Source of the DNA: Nymphaea colorata
Taxonomy: Eukaryota; Streptophyta; Magnoliopsida; Nymphaeales; Nymphaeaceae
Assembly: GCF_008831285.2 (NCBI RefSeq)
Contig: NC_045143.1
Span: 19,183,655-19,247,654 of the forward strand
Length of the DNA: 64,000 nucleotides
Direction of reading: 5' to 3'
Positions within the stretch are counted from its first letter, which is position 1. The number at the start of each line of letters is the position of its first letter. Under the pieces are notes generated by a model that ran no database searches, had not been told where the DNA came from, and saw only the letters and a program-made list of their open reading frames with translations. The translations under genes were made by a program, and so were the position numbers. Positions 23,095 to 34,799 of the stretch are shown piece by piece.

Positions 23095-23360
23095 AATTGG
23101 AAGAAAGAGAAATTTCATCTTGTACCATGGCAAATTTATCACGTTAAATTTCACCCGACAATCAAACGAGCCTTTAGAAATGGGTCAGGTGGATGGTAGG
23201 TCTTAATAAACCCACCCCATGCATCGGACCACAGTATATAAGGTCCCTAAGGGAGTTAACCATAATTAGCAATCGAATTACCAATTTTAAGGTGTAAAGG
23301 CTGGGCTTTTGCAAGAGTAGTGTGTGTGAGTAATTGCCCTCTAACAATAACGTACTTTTA

Positions 23361-23520
23361 AGGAGCGTTTGGACAGTCTGTTGAGTTCAATGAATTTGCC
23401 CAGACTCAATATTAACTCACTTTTTTGAAGCACTAGAATCCAGCGTTTCATAAATCTACTTTAATTTTGGGGCCAAATTGTTACAAATTCACAAACTATC
23501 CTTTTCTCCAAACAGCCCCC
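23361..23520. mobile_element. Small MITE, 160 bp
   Basis: The left end AGGAGCGTTTGGACAG faces a right end CTCCAAACAGCCCCC, giving imperfect inverted repeats of the GxxxGTTTGG type. Adjacent trinucleotides are TTA and TAG, so the target duplication is not clean. It is probably an older PIF/Tourist-like MITE. Confidence 0.45.
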
Positions 23521-25229
23521 TAGTTTGATCCCTCATTTCTTATTTTGCTTTATTTTTTTTCTCTCACCTTTCTTGGCAAATTGCTGATAATCTGCTCCCT
23601 CTCTCAACCATTGTTTGTCTTTGGTATATATACCTCTCAAAATAAAAAATCGTCACAGATCACCAAATGTTTATGGGAAATTAAAAAATAAAAGTGTAAA
23701 ACACTTTCAATAAAGGTGGGAATTGAATTGGCTACTATATGATGGTCAGCCCAACCTAACAACTATGTGGGTCGAGATAGTGCTGTCAACAAGGGATTTG
23801 GGCCTTCCTTTAACCCAGGTTTGTTGAGCCTTAAATCAGCTTTCCAACTTGATGCCCAGCTTTAATTGTAGCTTTAATTGTAGACAAAGACATAAAATTT
23901 TTGAGGAGACGAATTATATTTTTTATAATTTTTTTATAAACTCAAATGATAGTTTACAAAATTTTTACATAAAAGTTACAAGAAAATTTCCTGTCCGCTT
24001 TCCTTTCAGGTCAAAATAAGCTCGACCAGCCAGTTTTATCAATTGAAATAAGGCTTGATGAGTCCTTAGTTTCATGACAAGCCACTCAAATGAGAGCGCG
24101 ACATCGCACCACTGACGGTTGACAAACTGGAAAGGTCTACTACTTCTACGAACATAGAAAGTATAAGACACCTTGTACCTTGCCCCATCATTATTGTCAA
24201 AGGCCACTGAGGAAGCCACCTGATCGCCTTAGTGGTGCATCCTTATATTTTTCGTCCGCCCATTTTCAGACAGCGTTCTTTGGTTTCCATCTTTTTTTCA
24301 TTCCATCATTTGCATGCATTGTTCGAGAGTTGCCCGCCCTAACTTACACAATGTGTTCCCATCCCGTTAGCTGGATACTGAGCCGTCCGGTCCAACGCAA
24401 CGGAAAAATGACGTTTTTTAGAAGCCATCGCACTTGGCTTGGCATAAGGAAGATTTTCTAGTCGAGTGCCCCTATTAAGATCAAGTAAGAAGAAGGAGCA
24501 ATCTTGCCCGGGAATCAAAATGGCTAACTAAGCATGAACCAAACAATTTGATATGTCTGCTGGCATTGCTTCATGCTTCGATCGGATCAACCATGAAGCA
24601 AGTTCTCTGGATGAACAAAATACGATTCCACAGATGCGGGGACAAATAGAAGCCATCGAAATGAGATTAGAGGAGCTTATCCTGACAGAACAAATGGCCG
24701 CCAGGAGTCATATCCCCCCCTCTTAGCTGGCATCACACGAGAGGGAACGAACTTCCAACTTCTCTCATGGGCTCATGGAAACAGATCAAAACCCAAAACA
24801 CTTTCCATAGTTAAGGAAATGTCGGGCTCCATCGTCCAGAAATGAAGAGCATGGAAAAGAATGGCTCCTCAATTCTTTCAGTGGGGTGTCAGCAACTGGT
24901 CAAAAATTAGGGCCTGTCCGGTCATATCAACAGTCGGACAGCGTTGGAATGCTTTGACTTCAGACCATTAGAAAAGCCTTGAATCATCAATGACAATTGT
25001 CCATCAATATGAGTTCCCTTCTTGCTGATTAGAGTGAGTTTGAATCAGCCCTACACTTTGCGAGTGTTTTGTATGTCACGAGCCATTTTCAAAGTCAAGG
25101 TCAGCGCACATGTCAACGTACATGACTTTGCTTGCATTTCATCAAAGTTGCTCATGAATAGAGCGAAAGCGAAGCATTCAAAGCTTTTGGTTGTTTCAAG
25201 AATATCAATTTGCAATTGTCATTTGATGT
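23521..25229. other. Intergenic; possible coiled-coil ORF remnant
   Basis: No gene is supported. Around 24580-24720 one frame gives a charged helical stretch (GQIEAIEMRLEELILTEQM) that could be the N-terminal coiled coil of a retrotransposon gag. It breaks at a stop at 24723-24726 and nothing else supports it. Confidence 0.45.
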
Positions 25230-25770
25230 TAATAGAAAATGGCAATGAATGGCAATTGTATGCCATTAGTGTTGACCCTGACCAATGAATGAAAAGGATG
25301 ATTATTGAAAAGAAATTCTGAAAACGAAAAGCAAAATGACAATTGTATGCCATTTTTCATACAAAAAATTTTCATTGCATGCCATTATCCATACAAAAAA
25401 TTAGATGTCATTATCCATACAAAAAATTATATGCCATTAGAGTTGACACTAACCAAAAGAAATTGCCATTTTCCATCTGAAAAATGCAATTGTATGCCAT
25501 TATCCATCAACAAAATGGAAAGGGTATGATGGAAAATGGCAATTGTATGCCATCTTCCATACAAAAAATGGAATTGTATGCCATTATCCATCAACAAAAT
25601 TCATGCCATTTCATTCAAAGTTATGAGTGCTTTGTTCAAGATTTTTTGCTTTGCGAGTGCTTTCTGAAAGAAGGGATCAAGGTTTGATGGATTGATAGTC
25701 AGGAGATTATGGAAAGGAAAGGATCAATTGCAATTAGATGCCATTATCCATACAAAAAATTGTCATTGAG
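25230..25770 (+). repeat. Degenerate tandem array of a ~30-bp motif
   Basis: The phrase ATGCCATTATCCATACAAAA, or close variants, recurs around 25265, 25350, 25378, 25410, 25430, 25495, 25545, 25577 and 25740. It is often preceded by CAATTGT and followed by AAATTG. Two half-copies are inverted (ATGGCAATTGTATGCCAT), forming small palindromes. It keeps short ORFs open by periodicity only. No coding meaning is inferred. Confidence 0.75.
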
Positions 25771-27327
25771 TCTTGATAAGAAAGCACACAGATGGTGGGC
25801 CAACTCAATATAAATTTATTGTCTTGAAACAAACTATTGGCATCTTAAAACTTATCGATTACTTTCAAATATATTTGAAGGAAGGAAGCAAGCAGTACAA
25901 TGGCCGAGTCAAGAACTTTTCACTGTAGAGACCTAACTAGAGTTTCAAAATTTTATAGGTGCTGAAATATAATTTTTAAAATTTTTTACATAGATTAAAC
26001 TAAATTTTTTAAAATTTACAAGTAAAATTTTTATTTTCTAAAAAATCTAAAGGAGGGAGGCCATGCCCCCTGCCTGGTCTCCTTGCCTCTGCTTGGATGC
26101 ATGCACCTGCTTAGTCTAGTCGATTTTATGCAAATTAAGCAAGTGAAACTCGATCCCACATCCATTAAAATTTTTTAATTGACCTTTGAGCTTCTTAACG
26201 AATGAGCTGAGCTCCAGATTAATTTGAAGTTCGTTGAGGTGTAACTGATCCAAATTCAAAATATGTCTGCAAGAGTAGATCCATATCCGATGCATATATA
26301 GAACTTACTCTACCCAAGATCAGACAACTCCAAATTTCATGCGGTATATTCAGATCTTAAGCTACTGGTGATCCAAATTAAAAAATAACAGATCCCTTTG
26401 CAGGTCTATATCCTGACACAAGTGGTATCAATGAGGGAGACACACGCATGTATAATATATAATGGTGCTTGTCAATATCTTACAGGGGCATTGATAAGTG
26501 GAGGCTCTGTGGGGCGTATAGACCCATTTTCTAAAAACTTAAATTAGTGGTTGAACTTGAGTAGATCCGAGTTCAGTTATATAGGATAGCTCCACAATAC
26601 CCAGGTTCTTGACTTATGGCCATTTGAATATTTATTAACTATACGCTTAAGGCTCCATGGAAAAAAAATTTGTGGTTCTGCCCCTTCCCCCCCAACCAGC
26701 TTTTTTTTCTGAAGGATTTAAATTTTGGTTACTATCTTTGGTGCCCCTTAGTAAAAAGTTAATTTTCAGCTCCGCCGACAGGCTGGAACTGAACTTTCAC
26801 GGATCTGGGCCTAGGCATGATAAAGCGAGTCTTTATATATGTTTGTACGTGTGCAGACATAAAAGTACATGAAACTTGTATTGCACCAATGAATGCACAA
26901 ATGAATGAATTTGATTAGATCTTTTCCCGCACAACTAAGTTTCTATATCATTTTCGATTTGTATGATGTAAAAAAGTCCTGTAGAATCCCGCCTGGATCT
27001 ACGTCACAACTTGTTGATCGAAGTTATATCGTTGACATTTTATTATTTGTCATATTCTTTAGCATATATTTATTTATGCATCTGAGATTTGAATCAAATC
27101 CCAACTTACCATAAAAGAATGGTGCGTATTGTAAGTATATATAGTGGTAGGTCTTAGACACTTAGATGCTAGATAAATACAAAATAATTTCAGTCTTTAA
27201 TCTTTTATATATAGATTGACAATTGAAAGAAAAATATTTTTTCTTCTTGCTTTTCTCTCAATTGTCGATTTGTAAAAAATAAGGGGCATATACATGTATA
27301 CATAATATATATGTGTATATATTACAA

Positions 27328-27358
<31 letters not shown>

Positions 27359-27595
27359 CAATATATATTATATATATACATGTACAAGATATATAGTGTA
27401 TATAACGCTATGTACAGTATATACATGTATGTGTATAATATAGATCCTTATAACGTGCAAACACATGTTACATATAGGACATGTATAACATTACTCTATA
27501 ACATATATATGTAAACATGTAACAAGATTGTCGCTAAAAAGATCAACCAAAATGATTCACTACAGGTCTAGCACCTAAGGGTTTAATATCAATAC

Positions 27596-27629
<34 letters not shown>

Positions 27630-28089
27630 GTATTGAGTGGTGGCCTGCTCTGAGAGCGTCTTAAATCATGCACCTAACCCCTTAAATCATCAAGCTTTTG
27701 TGGTGCAGCTGTGAGGCTGTGATGAAATCGTATATTTGGAACCGGTGGATCCAGGCCTATTGGATTTTTTTTAGACTGATGTATATACATCGAAGGCAAT
27801 GGTTCTGGGTGCATGGAACATGTATCATCATCACGAATTTTCATTGCAATGCAACCTTACCCGATGGTCTATTGTTTAATTGAAGAGTACAGGACTTGAT
27901 CGTCCAGCCTTGATTTCACCCCGTTGGATGGATTTGATCCTAATTACCTGGGTACCTGGCCCAGTGCTCCTGCTTGGATGGATTGAAAGGGAAGGGAATA
28001 GAGGAAAATGTAGTCAATCCTGTGTTTGGTTGGTGTGTTAGGCTCTAGGCTGCCAATGTGCTATTTCTTGTAGTTACATTTGGTTGACA
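25771..28089. other. Intergenic; AT-rich, no gene seen
   Basis: Low-complexity TA tracts lie at about 27300-27385 and 27595-27635. No coding domain was recognised. Confidence 0.6.
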
Positions 28090-28282
28090 CCAGGGCGGAG
28101 GGAGGGGGGGCCACTTGGGCCCTGGCCCAGGTAAGCGCAAGAATTTTTCTTTTATATTGAAAAAATCAAATTTTTTTAGTTTGGCTCAACCCGTCGTTTC
28201 TCTTGGCCCGACCTATCGCTGCTCTTGGCCCAACCCGTGGACTATTTGGCCCGCCCCTGAAAAAAATCTTGGCTCCGCCCAT
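28090..28282. mobile_element. Possible hAT-type MITE with GGGCGGAG ends
   Basis: The left end CAGGGCGGAGGGAG and right end CTTGGCTCCGCCCATG are imperfect inverted repeats of the kind seen in the hAT element at 46720. No clean 8-bp target duplication was found. Confidence 0.4.
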
Positions 28283-28690
28283 GTGGACGTTGAGACACCT
28301 TGCTTAGCCAAGATCATATAATAAATCCTATGCTTATAAAACAGGGGGACTTGTTAATTGAGCTGTTTGGTGGAGGCCATAGTCATGGAGAAGGTTCACA
28401 TATAGGATGCAAGCCCTTTTTGGTTACTAATTTAAGAGACAAGCATTCATAAAAGGCCTTTTTATCTACATAGTTTGCTCCATTTCCCCACGAAGCGGAT
28501 TATGTACACCCCCTATGCAGGCCTATGATGCTACCACACAGTGACTGAGGGTTTTGGGATCCGACAATAGAATCGAGATCGACAGCCAACTGATTTACTT
28601 AGTCAAAAATGCCTAGATGGTGAAGGCATGAATGATTGTGTTAGTTTGGATATGAAAGTCATTATGACCAGTATACCTCTCTGAGCAACA
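28283..28690. other. Intergenic; nothing recognised
   Basis: No ORF or repeat of note. Confidence 0.5.
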
Positions 28691-29190
28691 AAGAAGCCTC
28701 TTTATGTTGAGGTTCTGCACCTTTTGTAATCTCATACCTCTGTCATTATCTAAGATCCCTTTCATGATCTAGGACGCTATATGACATGGCTCGTTATCTC
28801 AGACGCTATAAGGCCCGTTGCGTAATCTCATATATATCTATGATTATCTAGGATGCTATAAGACCTGTTTCGTTATCTCATGCCCTTATCATCATCTCAG
28901 ATTCTATAAAACCTGTTTCGATATCTCACACCCCGTCATTATCTCAGATGGTATAGAACCTGGTTCGTTATTGCATGCCATGTCGTTATCTCAGATACGG
29001 TTGGACGTCCTGCCATTTCGTTATTTCGTATCCTTGTTATTATCTCAGACACTATAAGACTTCCTGCTTGCTTTGTTATCTCAAACACTATGGGATGTGT
29101 TATTTGGTCCTGCCATTCTCATTATGTTAGATGGTATAAGACGTGTGATTTGGTCTTGCCTTTCTCGTTATCTCAAACTCTATGAGGCAC
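28691..29190. repeat. Minisatellite with ~48-bp period
   Basis: Units contain CGTTATCTCA, a spacer, then TTATCTCAGAxxCTATAAGACCTG. About ten degenerate units are visible. The motif CTATAAGACCTGTTTCG at about 28856 recurs near 28904, and as GTATAGAACCTGGTTCG near 28951, so the step is about 47-50 bp. Divergence increases to the right. Confidence 0.75.
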
Positions 29191-29850
29191 ATGTTAAGAA
29201 TGTTAGCTGTGTGGGGACAATGTTAGGATATTGAAGTAAATGTGCATATTGTACATTATGGTACATTAAATGTGCATATTGTACATTGTCTGTCACAAAG
29301 GTTAATATTAAAGGTTCATATATTGGTAGTAGAGGTCCACCCGCCAGTATACGCTCATTGTGTACATAAGGTGGTGCACAAAACTCGCTTTCGTTTTCCT
29401 GTGACGCAGTTATATCTCGAGTTCTTGGACCTGGACAAGTTCGAGAGGAATTTATCACCCAAAGTGCATGACACTCGTAAAGAGAATAGATGGTGATCAA
29501 CATCCGAGATGTCTACACATTATAATTAGACTTTTGGAGGTTCTTTTGGCAGATCTTTTAGGATGAAAATGATGCCCAGCCAGAAGGATCGATACGGCCA
29601 ATTGTTAAAATTCAGACGTTTCTGTAGCTTGGAAACAAAATATTCTGTCAAGTGTTGAAAATGGGAGGACTGCTATTGAGTACAGATACGTAGCGGAGAG
29701 AATTGCTCATACATATAAGTGCTAATTATTGCCAATAGTCGATGATTATTAGTGATTTATTAATCTACAATGTAATTTTAACTATGTAAATAATAAAAAT
29801 TTATTGTTTTTGTGAATTAGTACTGGTTTTTCTCTTCATATATACATATA
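29191..29850. other. Intergenic; unrecognised ORF
   Basis: A short direct repeat of TGTGCATATTGTACATT is at about 29240 and 29271. An ORF at 29242-29496 (+) with LDLDKFERNLSPK shows no known domain. It could be a transposon remnant. Confidence 0.4.
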
Positions 29851-30400
29851 TATAAAGGAAATTCTGATTTTAGATTTTAGCAATGGTAAAATCTTTGGCT
29901 ACAAACTTTTTGCATGCTATGTTTTGTTGCCTTTGGTGGTAAATGAATTCGTCGATAATATTTGGTAATAGGCAGTTCCGTGAACTGTCGCCAATATTAT
30001 TGTTTATGACCGACAAATCCATCGGTTCTTGTTCATCTAAGGTGACCAAAATTTCTGTTGCCATTAACATGTACGTCCCTAATTATTTCTGTTAAGCGAC
30101 TGTTGGAACCATCGCTAAACATCTGTTCTTGGTGACTAAAATTTCTGTTGCCAATGTTAACAGTGAGTTAATTCAGCCACTACAATGACACCCTTAGGAA
30201 CTGATGTAACCATGGCATCAAATACCTAAAAAAAGTGATTTTGCCAATTTTTGTCATTAGAAGTGCAAGTGAGGAAAACTTTAGCGACGGAATTTTGGCC
30301 CTCGCCATTACTCAATAGTGATGGAAACCACGGTGGAAGTTGTCATTGGATGCTAGATTTACAGGGGACGAAGATCGCCATAACTTTCCTCTTATGCGGT
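29851..30400. repeat. CACTA-like subterminal repeat region
   Basis: Short motifs of the type TTTCTGTTGCCA, GCGAC and CGCCA alternate on both strands, with a CCACTACAATGAC near 30177. The texture resembles CACTA subterminal regions. No TIR pair was defined. Confidence 0.35.
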
Positions 30401-31470
30401 CCTTATCACTGAAGATGATTTTAACTAATTCAATGGATTGAAACCCGTCTTCTCATATATTATGACTTTGTTTGATAGAATTATGATGGTAAATTGTGCA
30501 AATTGAACGTACTACATGAGCTCGCAGTTTCTTTAGATATATATGATCCAAGAAGCATGTTCTTAGCACAAATAACTGACATTTACTTTCTTAATTGAAC
30601 ACCCCCAAATCAGGGTGAAATATTTTGCAAGTTAGAAAAATAAATAAATACACAAACAGAGTGAAATTTCCTCCAAAAATTTCTCCTAACAAGGTGAATA
30701 TATTTCTGGAGAAAATTTCACTCTTTTGGCAGGTGCTTCGGCCCTTATTTAATGTTACATCTGATCATGTAATTCAAAACCCAATCTTTCATTCGATGCT
30801 ACCCTCCGATTTTACATCTCTGTATCTTTCCATTCAAATAATTGGAGGCCCACTTTCTAAAAAGTGTAATTGCCAAAAGTAAAGTACTGCCAACATAAAA
30901 TCGACATCCACTCCACTTTCCACTAGCCACTTGGATGGTTGATGTCCATAAGGGACTGCGAGTTCCCTGCTTGAGAACTTAACCTGAACGGGGTTACTTA
31001 CGTTTCCAGGGGTTCAAGAAGGAAGAGTTCAATGGGTGGTCAAAGAAGGGCAAAAGTTTCCACAACGTACGTATCCGCTGGTCCAGAAGTGAGTTCCATT
31101 CACACCACGTCGATGAAGATAACTTAAGCAGGCTTCCCAAAGTCCAAGCTTATGCTAGGACAAGGCTTGATGGAGAGCGAAGTGAAGAAAAACGAATAAG
31201 AAAAAGTGGGGCATGCCAATTGTATAAATAGTCTTGATACATTTGTCCACTCATGGATGAAGCAACAATTCCGCCAACATACCCAAAAACTGACGTGATC
31301 AGATCCCTGTGTGTGTGCATTATATATATTACACACACACACACACATGCACAGGCACACGATCTGGTCTAGAGCTACCTTATGAGAACCTTTTATATAT
31401 ACACGCACACATAAGTGTCTCAATCTTCTTCTTATCGTGTGAGAAAATGGAAAAAACACAAAAACATATG
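30401..31470. other. Spacer 3' of the lectin-kinase pseudogene; no gene seen
   Basis: Unassigned short ORFs. A (TG/CA)n tract lies near 31310-31350. Confidence 0.55.
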
Positions 31471-31475
31471 CATCT

Positions 31476-34400
31476 TCAGTCCACTGAACTTATGAAAGGA
31501 GATGGGTTGGGTGGAACTGGTACCTTAACCACATCTTCCAGCATCTGCGTCACCTTCTTCATTGTGGGTCTAAGATGTGGCTCTTCTTGAATGCACCAGA
31601 GCGCCACCATCACCATCTTATCCATCTGATGCACATTTTCCATATCATTGGTTGCATCTTGATCATGCTCCACCAACTTGTACAATTGTCCTTGGACGAA
31701 GCAGTCGTATGCCCAATCTACCAGGATGGCTGATTCTTCATCCCTTTTGTTCAGTTCTACACTCTTCCTGCAGCATATGATCTCCAGCAGCATCACTCCA
31801 TAGCTGTAAACATCAGCTTTCACTGTGATGGCCATCTTCCTGAACCATTCAGGGGCCACATAGCCTCTCGTTCCTCTTATGTTGTCAGCTATGTCACACG
31901 GATACGGGTACGGGTATCCTATGGATACGGGTACGGGTACGGGGACACGGCATTTTCAAAATTTTAGGATACGCGGATACGGTGAATATTATATTCAAAA
32001 AAATTAAAAATGATAATAAAGAAAGTCTCAAACAAAACATTGTTCATCACCAATTTCAAAAGTGATAACTGCTAAGACATAAGCAAGAAACATGAACAAT
32101 AGCGAAGGCTGAAGTGAATAGTGAACAGGAACATTAAAGAATGGTAAATTATATGTTAATGCCATCTAGATATCACGTATTCATCATTGTCTAGCATCAT
32201 GAACAACAGCGAAGGCAAAATCCCCAAATCGGTTATACACCCAAAACGGCAAAATCCCCAAATCCCAAAATCAAACAAAAAAAAGAAAACATCGCACATA
32301 GCATTGAAGAATAGGATTCTAAACCGTCCAATCTTCAAACCAAAACATCCCCAAATCAGATTTTAATACCCAATCTAAAAAATCCCCAAATAAAAGTTGA
32401 AACCCTAACTTCTATTATCGAAAATAATAGACAAAACACTTACCTGTCTGTCGCTGACAAAACACTTACCTGTCTGTCGCTGGCTGCCGCCGGACGCCAC
32501 CGGAAGTCGCCGTCAATCGCCGGAGGTCGCCGTCGCCCGCCATTGCCTTACTGTGCTGCCAACCTGCCGCGGAAGCTGTCGAGGGTAAACGAAGGTCGAG
32601 CGTCGAGGGTAAATGTCAATGTGTAAAACAAAACGCGGGTTAAAAAATCGGTTATGCAAGTGGTTTGGATCGGGTCTGACCCAGACCCGATCCAAAATGT
32701 ATCCAGCCGTATCGCCGTGTCGGGATCCCCGTGTCCGCGTGTCGACACCGGTACTCGACCCAGTCTGCCGTATCCGTGTGACATAGGTTGTCAGTAAGGG
32801 TCTTTGTTTGATCATGTCTCAATAACTTAGCTAATCCGAAATCCTAGATCTTCGGCATGAAGTTGCAATCAAGAAGGACGTTTCCAGGCTTAATGTCATA
32901 GTGTATGATTTGTGTGGCGCATTCCTCGTGGAGATACAGAAGGCCTCTGGCAATGCCGGATGCAATCAGGATTCTCTGCTTCCAATTCAATGTAGTGCTT
33001 TCATACAGGGTGCTCGATAGAGATCCTTGCTCCATGTATTCATAGACTACTAATTTGTTTGGGCCTTCATCACAGAAGCCAAGTAGCTGGACAAGGTTCT
33101 TGTGATGGGTTCTTCCTATCACACTCACTTCTGTTCTGAATTCTTTGTCCCCATCTTCCATCAGCTTATCCAGCCGTTTTACAGCAATTAATTTCCCTGC
33201 CGCAGAGTTTAGAGTCCCCTTGTAAACACTCCCGAAGGATCCGCTCCCAAGCTTCTCCTTGAAAAAACCCGTAGCCTCTTTCAATTCCTCATAACTAAAG
33301 CTCCTCAAGTTCATTTCCGGCGCCCCAGAATTTGATTCCAATTTTTGTGGTCTTCTCTGTTGCAGCCAGCAAATGGCAAAACCAGCAGCAAGCAGAAGAT
33401 TGACAATTACTGAAGCGACCAGCAACACCCATCCAACGAAAGATGAAGGTAATGGTTTTTCTCTGCCTTTGCCCCTCCTGTCTATGTCGTCTACTATAGG
33501 AGGGAAAAGGAATGAAACGTTATCTTTGGGCACTTTGATCAGGGCTTTGGAGCCTGCGCTTGGGGACAACTTTCCCTTAAGCATGGGAATCTTCTTCTTC
33601 CAGCAACTTTGCGCCCTGTAAATGGCAACAGCACATAGACAATCCGAAAGGCATGCTTGTCTGCATTTTCCTTCATCAACGGAGTCAATCTGTTCATAGT
33701 CTCCAGTAGGCCAGTCTACATCTTCCAATGCCGCCAATCGGTAATCATCTGGCGACCTCCGGCACTCTAGCGCTGGGAAATCCTGCTTGCAACCCATGAA
33801 TTGGTAGTTGGAATTGATGTAAGAGTAGTTGGTGGGGCACAGACAATCGAATTTCTGATCATCTCTGGAAGCACAGTACCCGTTGACTCCACAAAGGCTT
33901 GGAACATCGCATGGATCATCGAATGTTCTCCACACCCTGTTCCAGGACTGTGACCAACTACTGCTGCTGCTCTTTGGAAAACTATATTGCCGGAAAACTC
34001 CATCATAGTCTAAAGTAGCTCTGTGGTAGAAGGCATCCGCTGGCGACGGAATTACAAGAGCAGGCGTGAGATCGTCCATACTGTTATTTGGCAGCAATAT
34101 ATAGATGCTGCCTGTGTCATTGAATACCAATTTCCCACCACCTGTTCCTGCTGTGCCTGATGAATAGACAACGGTATTATCCTCTATTGGCTTCCTAAGC
34201 CTATCGATCACCAGGTTTCCATCGGACTGCATCTTGAGGAAAAACCTTCCCGTAGACAGATTGGTAGGTGAGAACACAGAAAACAACTGCTGTTCTGCTT
34301 TCAAAACCTGTGGGCTTATCGAAACTCTGCCATTTGAACTCAGAACCATCGGAATTCTGGAGCACGAAGTTGCCTGTGTGAAGCATGGCCGCCGACGCGA

Positions 34401-34758
34401 CTCCTCCATCGGCACTCCTTGCAATTTCCAGAATCTCCATGCTGTTGGGATCCTTTAGTATCAGCCTGCCATTGCTTGTGAACTCTATACTTGAGCCATT
34501 GGGGGCTGGACTATCTCTGTTTGCTGTCCAGACCAGAGGCTTTCTCGGGATCTTCTCGAACCAGATGCCCACATAGAGGCTGCCAGAAACGGTGGAGAAA
34601 CCAAAGGAGAAGTCGCCCGAGCTAGAAGTCCAGGCAGAAGGGCTGTTGAGGGAAGAAAGAACAGAGCCGAGTGTTATGTTCCGGGAAGTCTGAGACTGAC
34701 AGTAGATCGATATGGGTAGCAGGAAGAAGAAGCAGAGTATAGAAGATAGAACCTTCAT
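31476..34758 (-). pseudogene. G-type lectin S-receptor-like Ser/Thr kinase, broken copy (LECRK-type)
   Basis: Intronless paralogue of the gene at 61132-63534, with signal peptide, bulb-lectin domain, EGF-like/Cys-rich part, transmembrane helix and kinase domain. It is disabled in at least three ways. First, a deletion of about 17 bases in the lectin domain near 34305 removes the DTILPG segment after SFDKPT and shifts the frame. Second, a TAG at 32844-32846 replaces the Ser just before DFG (KI-stop-DFGLAKLL). Third, an 898-bp hAT lies in the activation-segment coding region, after DN and before IRGTRGY. The kinase resumes at about 31888 with GYVAPEWF, VDVYSYG-like and CRKSVELN and ends PSPFISSVD at 31476. 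The catalytic loop reads HYDIKP, so it would be a non-RD kinase. A (CT)n run of about 27 bases lies just upstream of the ATG at 34766-34792. Confidence 0.9.
31889..32786. mobile_element. Non-autonomous hAT element (898 bp) in the kinase exon
   Basis: Perfect 19-bp terminal inverted repeats (CTATGTCACACGGATACGG) and a perfect 8-bp target duplication GTTGTCAG (31881-31888 and 32787-32794), which is hAT-type. Subterminal regions carry GGATACGGGTACGGG arrays on the left and related CCGTGTC/CGACACC repeats on the right. No transposase ORF. Confidence 0.9.
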
Positions 34759-34799
34759 TGTTGTTATCTCTCTCTCTCTCTCTCTCTCTCTTCGCCAAA

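Larger units (their letters stand above)
20756..23173 (+). mobile_element. PIF/Harbinger-like non-autonomous element carrying a SEN2 gene fragment
   Basis: The insertion has 26-bp terminal inverted repeats matching at 23 positions. The left end starts GGGCCCGTTTGATTG and the right end, inverted, AGGCTCGTTTGATTG. It is flanked by TTA at 20753-20755 and 23174-23176. The uninterrupted 5' LTR supplies the empty site, CAGTTAGGAATGGG, proving the boundaries. A 3-bp TTA duplication and a GGGxxxGTTTG-type terminus fit PIF/Harbinger. No transposase is present. The left subterminal part is full of GGTGAAATTTCACC palindromes, and the right part has three 42-bp repeats. The interior (about 20930-22640) is gene-like: a pyrimidine-rich leader, a splice-acceptor-like TGCAG at about 21917-21921, and the first coding exon of SEN2. 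Capture of genomic DNA that includes intron sequence is implied. Confidence 0.88.
15988..23346 (+). mobile_element. Ty3/Gypsy chromovirus retrotransposon, decayed, with nested Harbinger
   Basis: The LTRs are at 15988-16242 and 20682-23346, the latter interrupted by another element. A 5-bp target duplication flanks them (GTAAC at 15983-15987, ATAAC at 23347-23351, one mismatch). A PBS-like TGGTATCAAAACC follows the 5' LTR (about 16244-16256) and a purine tract AATGGGGGAG lies before the 3' LTR. The gag, protease, RT, RNase H, integrase, chromodomain order is that of chromoviruses. The short LTRs and C-terminal LEDKV phrase suggest a Reina-like group, an inference only. Many stops, frameshifts and a deletion in integrase show it is inactive. 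Confidence 0.93.
20682..23346 (+). repeat. 3' LTR of the Gypsy element, split by a Harbinger-like insertion
   Basis: The LTR is in two parts, 20682-20755 and 23177-23346. Joined in register they give about 244 bp, matching the 5' LTR. A TATA-like TATATAAGG recurs in the right part. The LTR ends CTAACA. Confidence 0.88.

Noticed and set aside
20756-23173. Reading the SEN2-carrying element as a Pack-MULE
   Set aside because: The target duplication is TTA (3 bp) and proven by the uninterrupted LTR. MULEs give 9-11 bp and usually longer TIRs.
25022-25687. Chain of ORFs with NCMP and IIHTKN phrases
   Set aside because: The periodic peptide comes from the nucleotide repeat array.
26410-26440. TGGTATCAA as a retroelement primer-binding site
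   Set aside because: No LTR on either side and no coding domains nearby.
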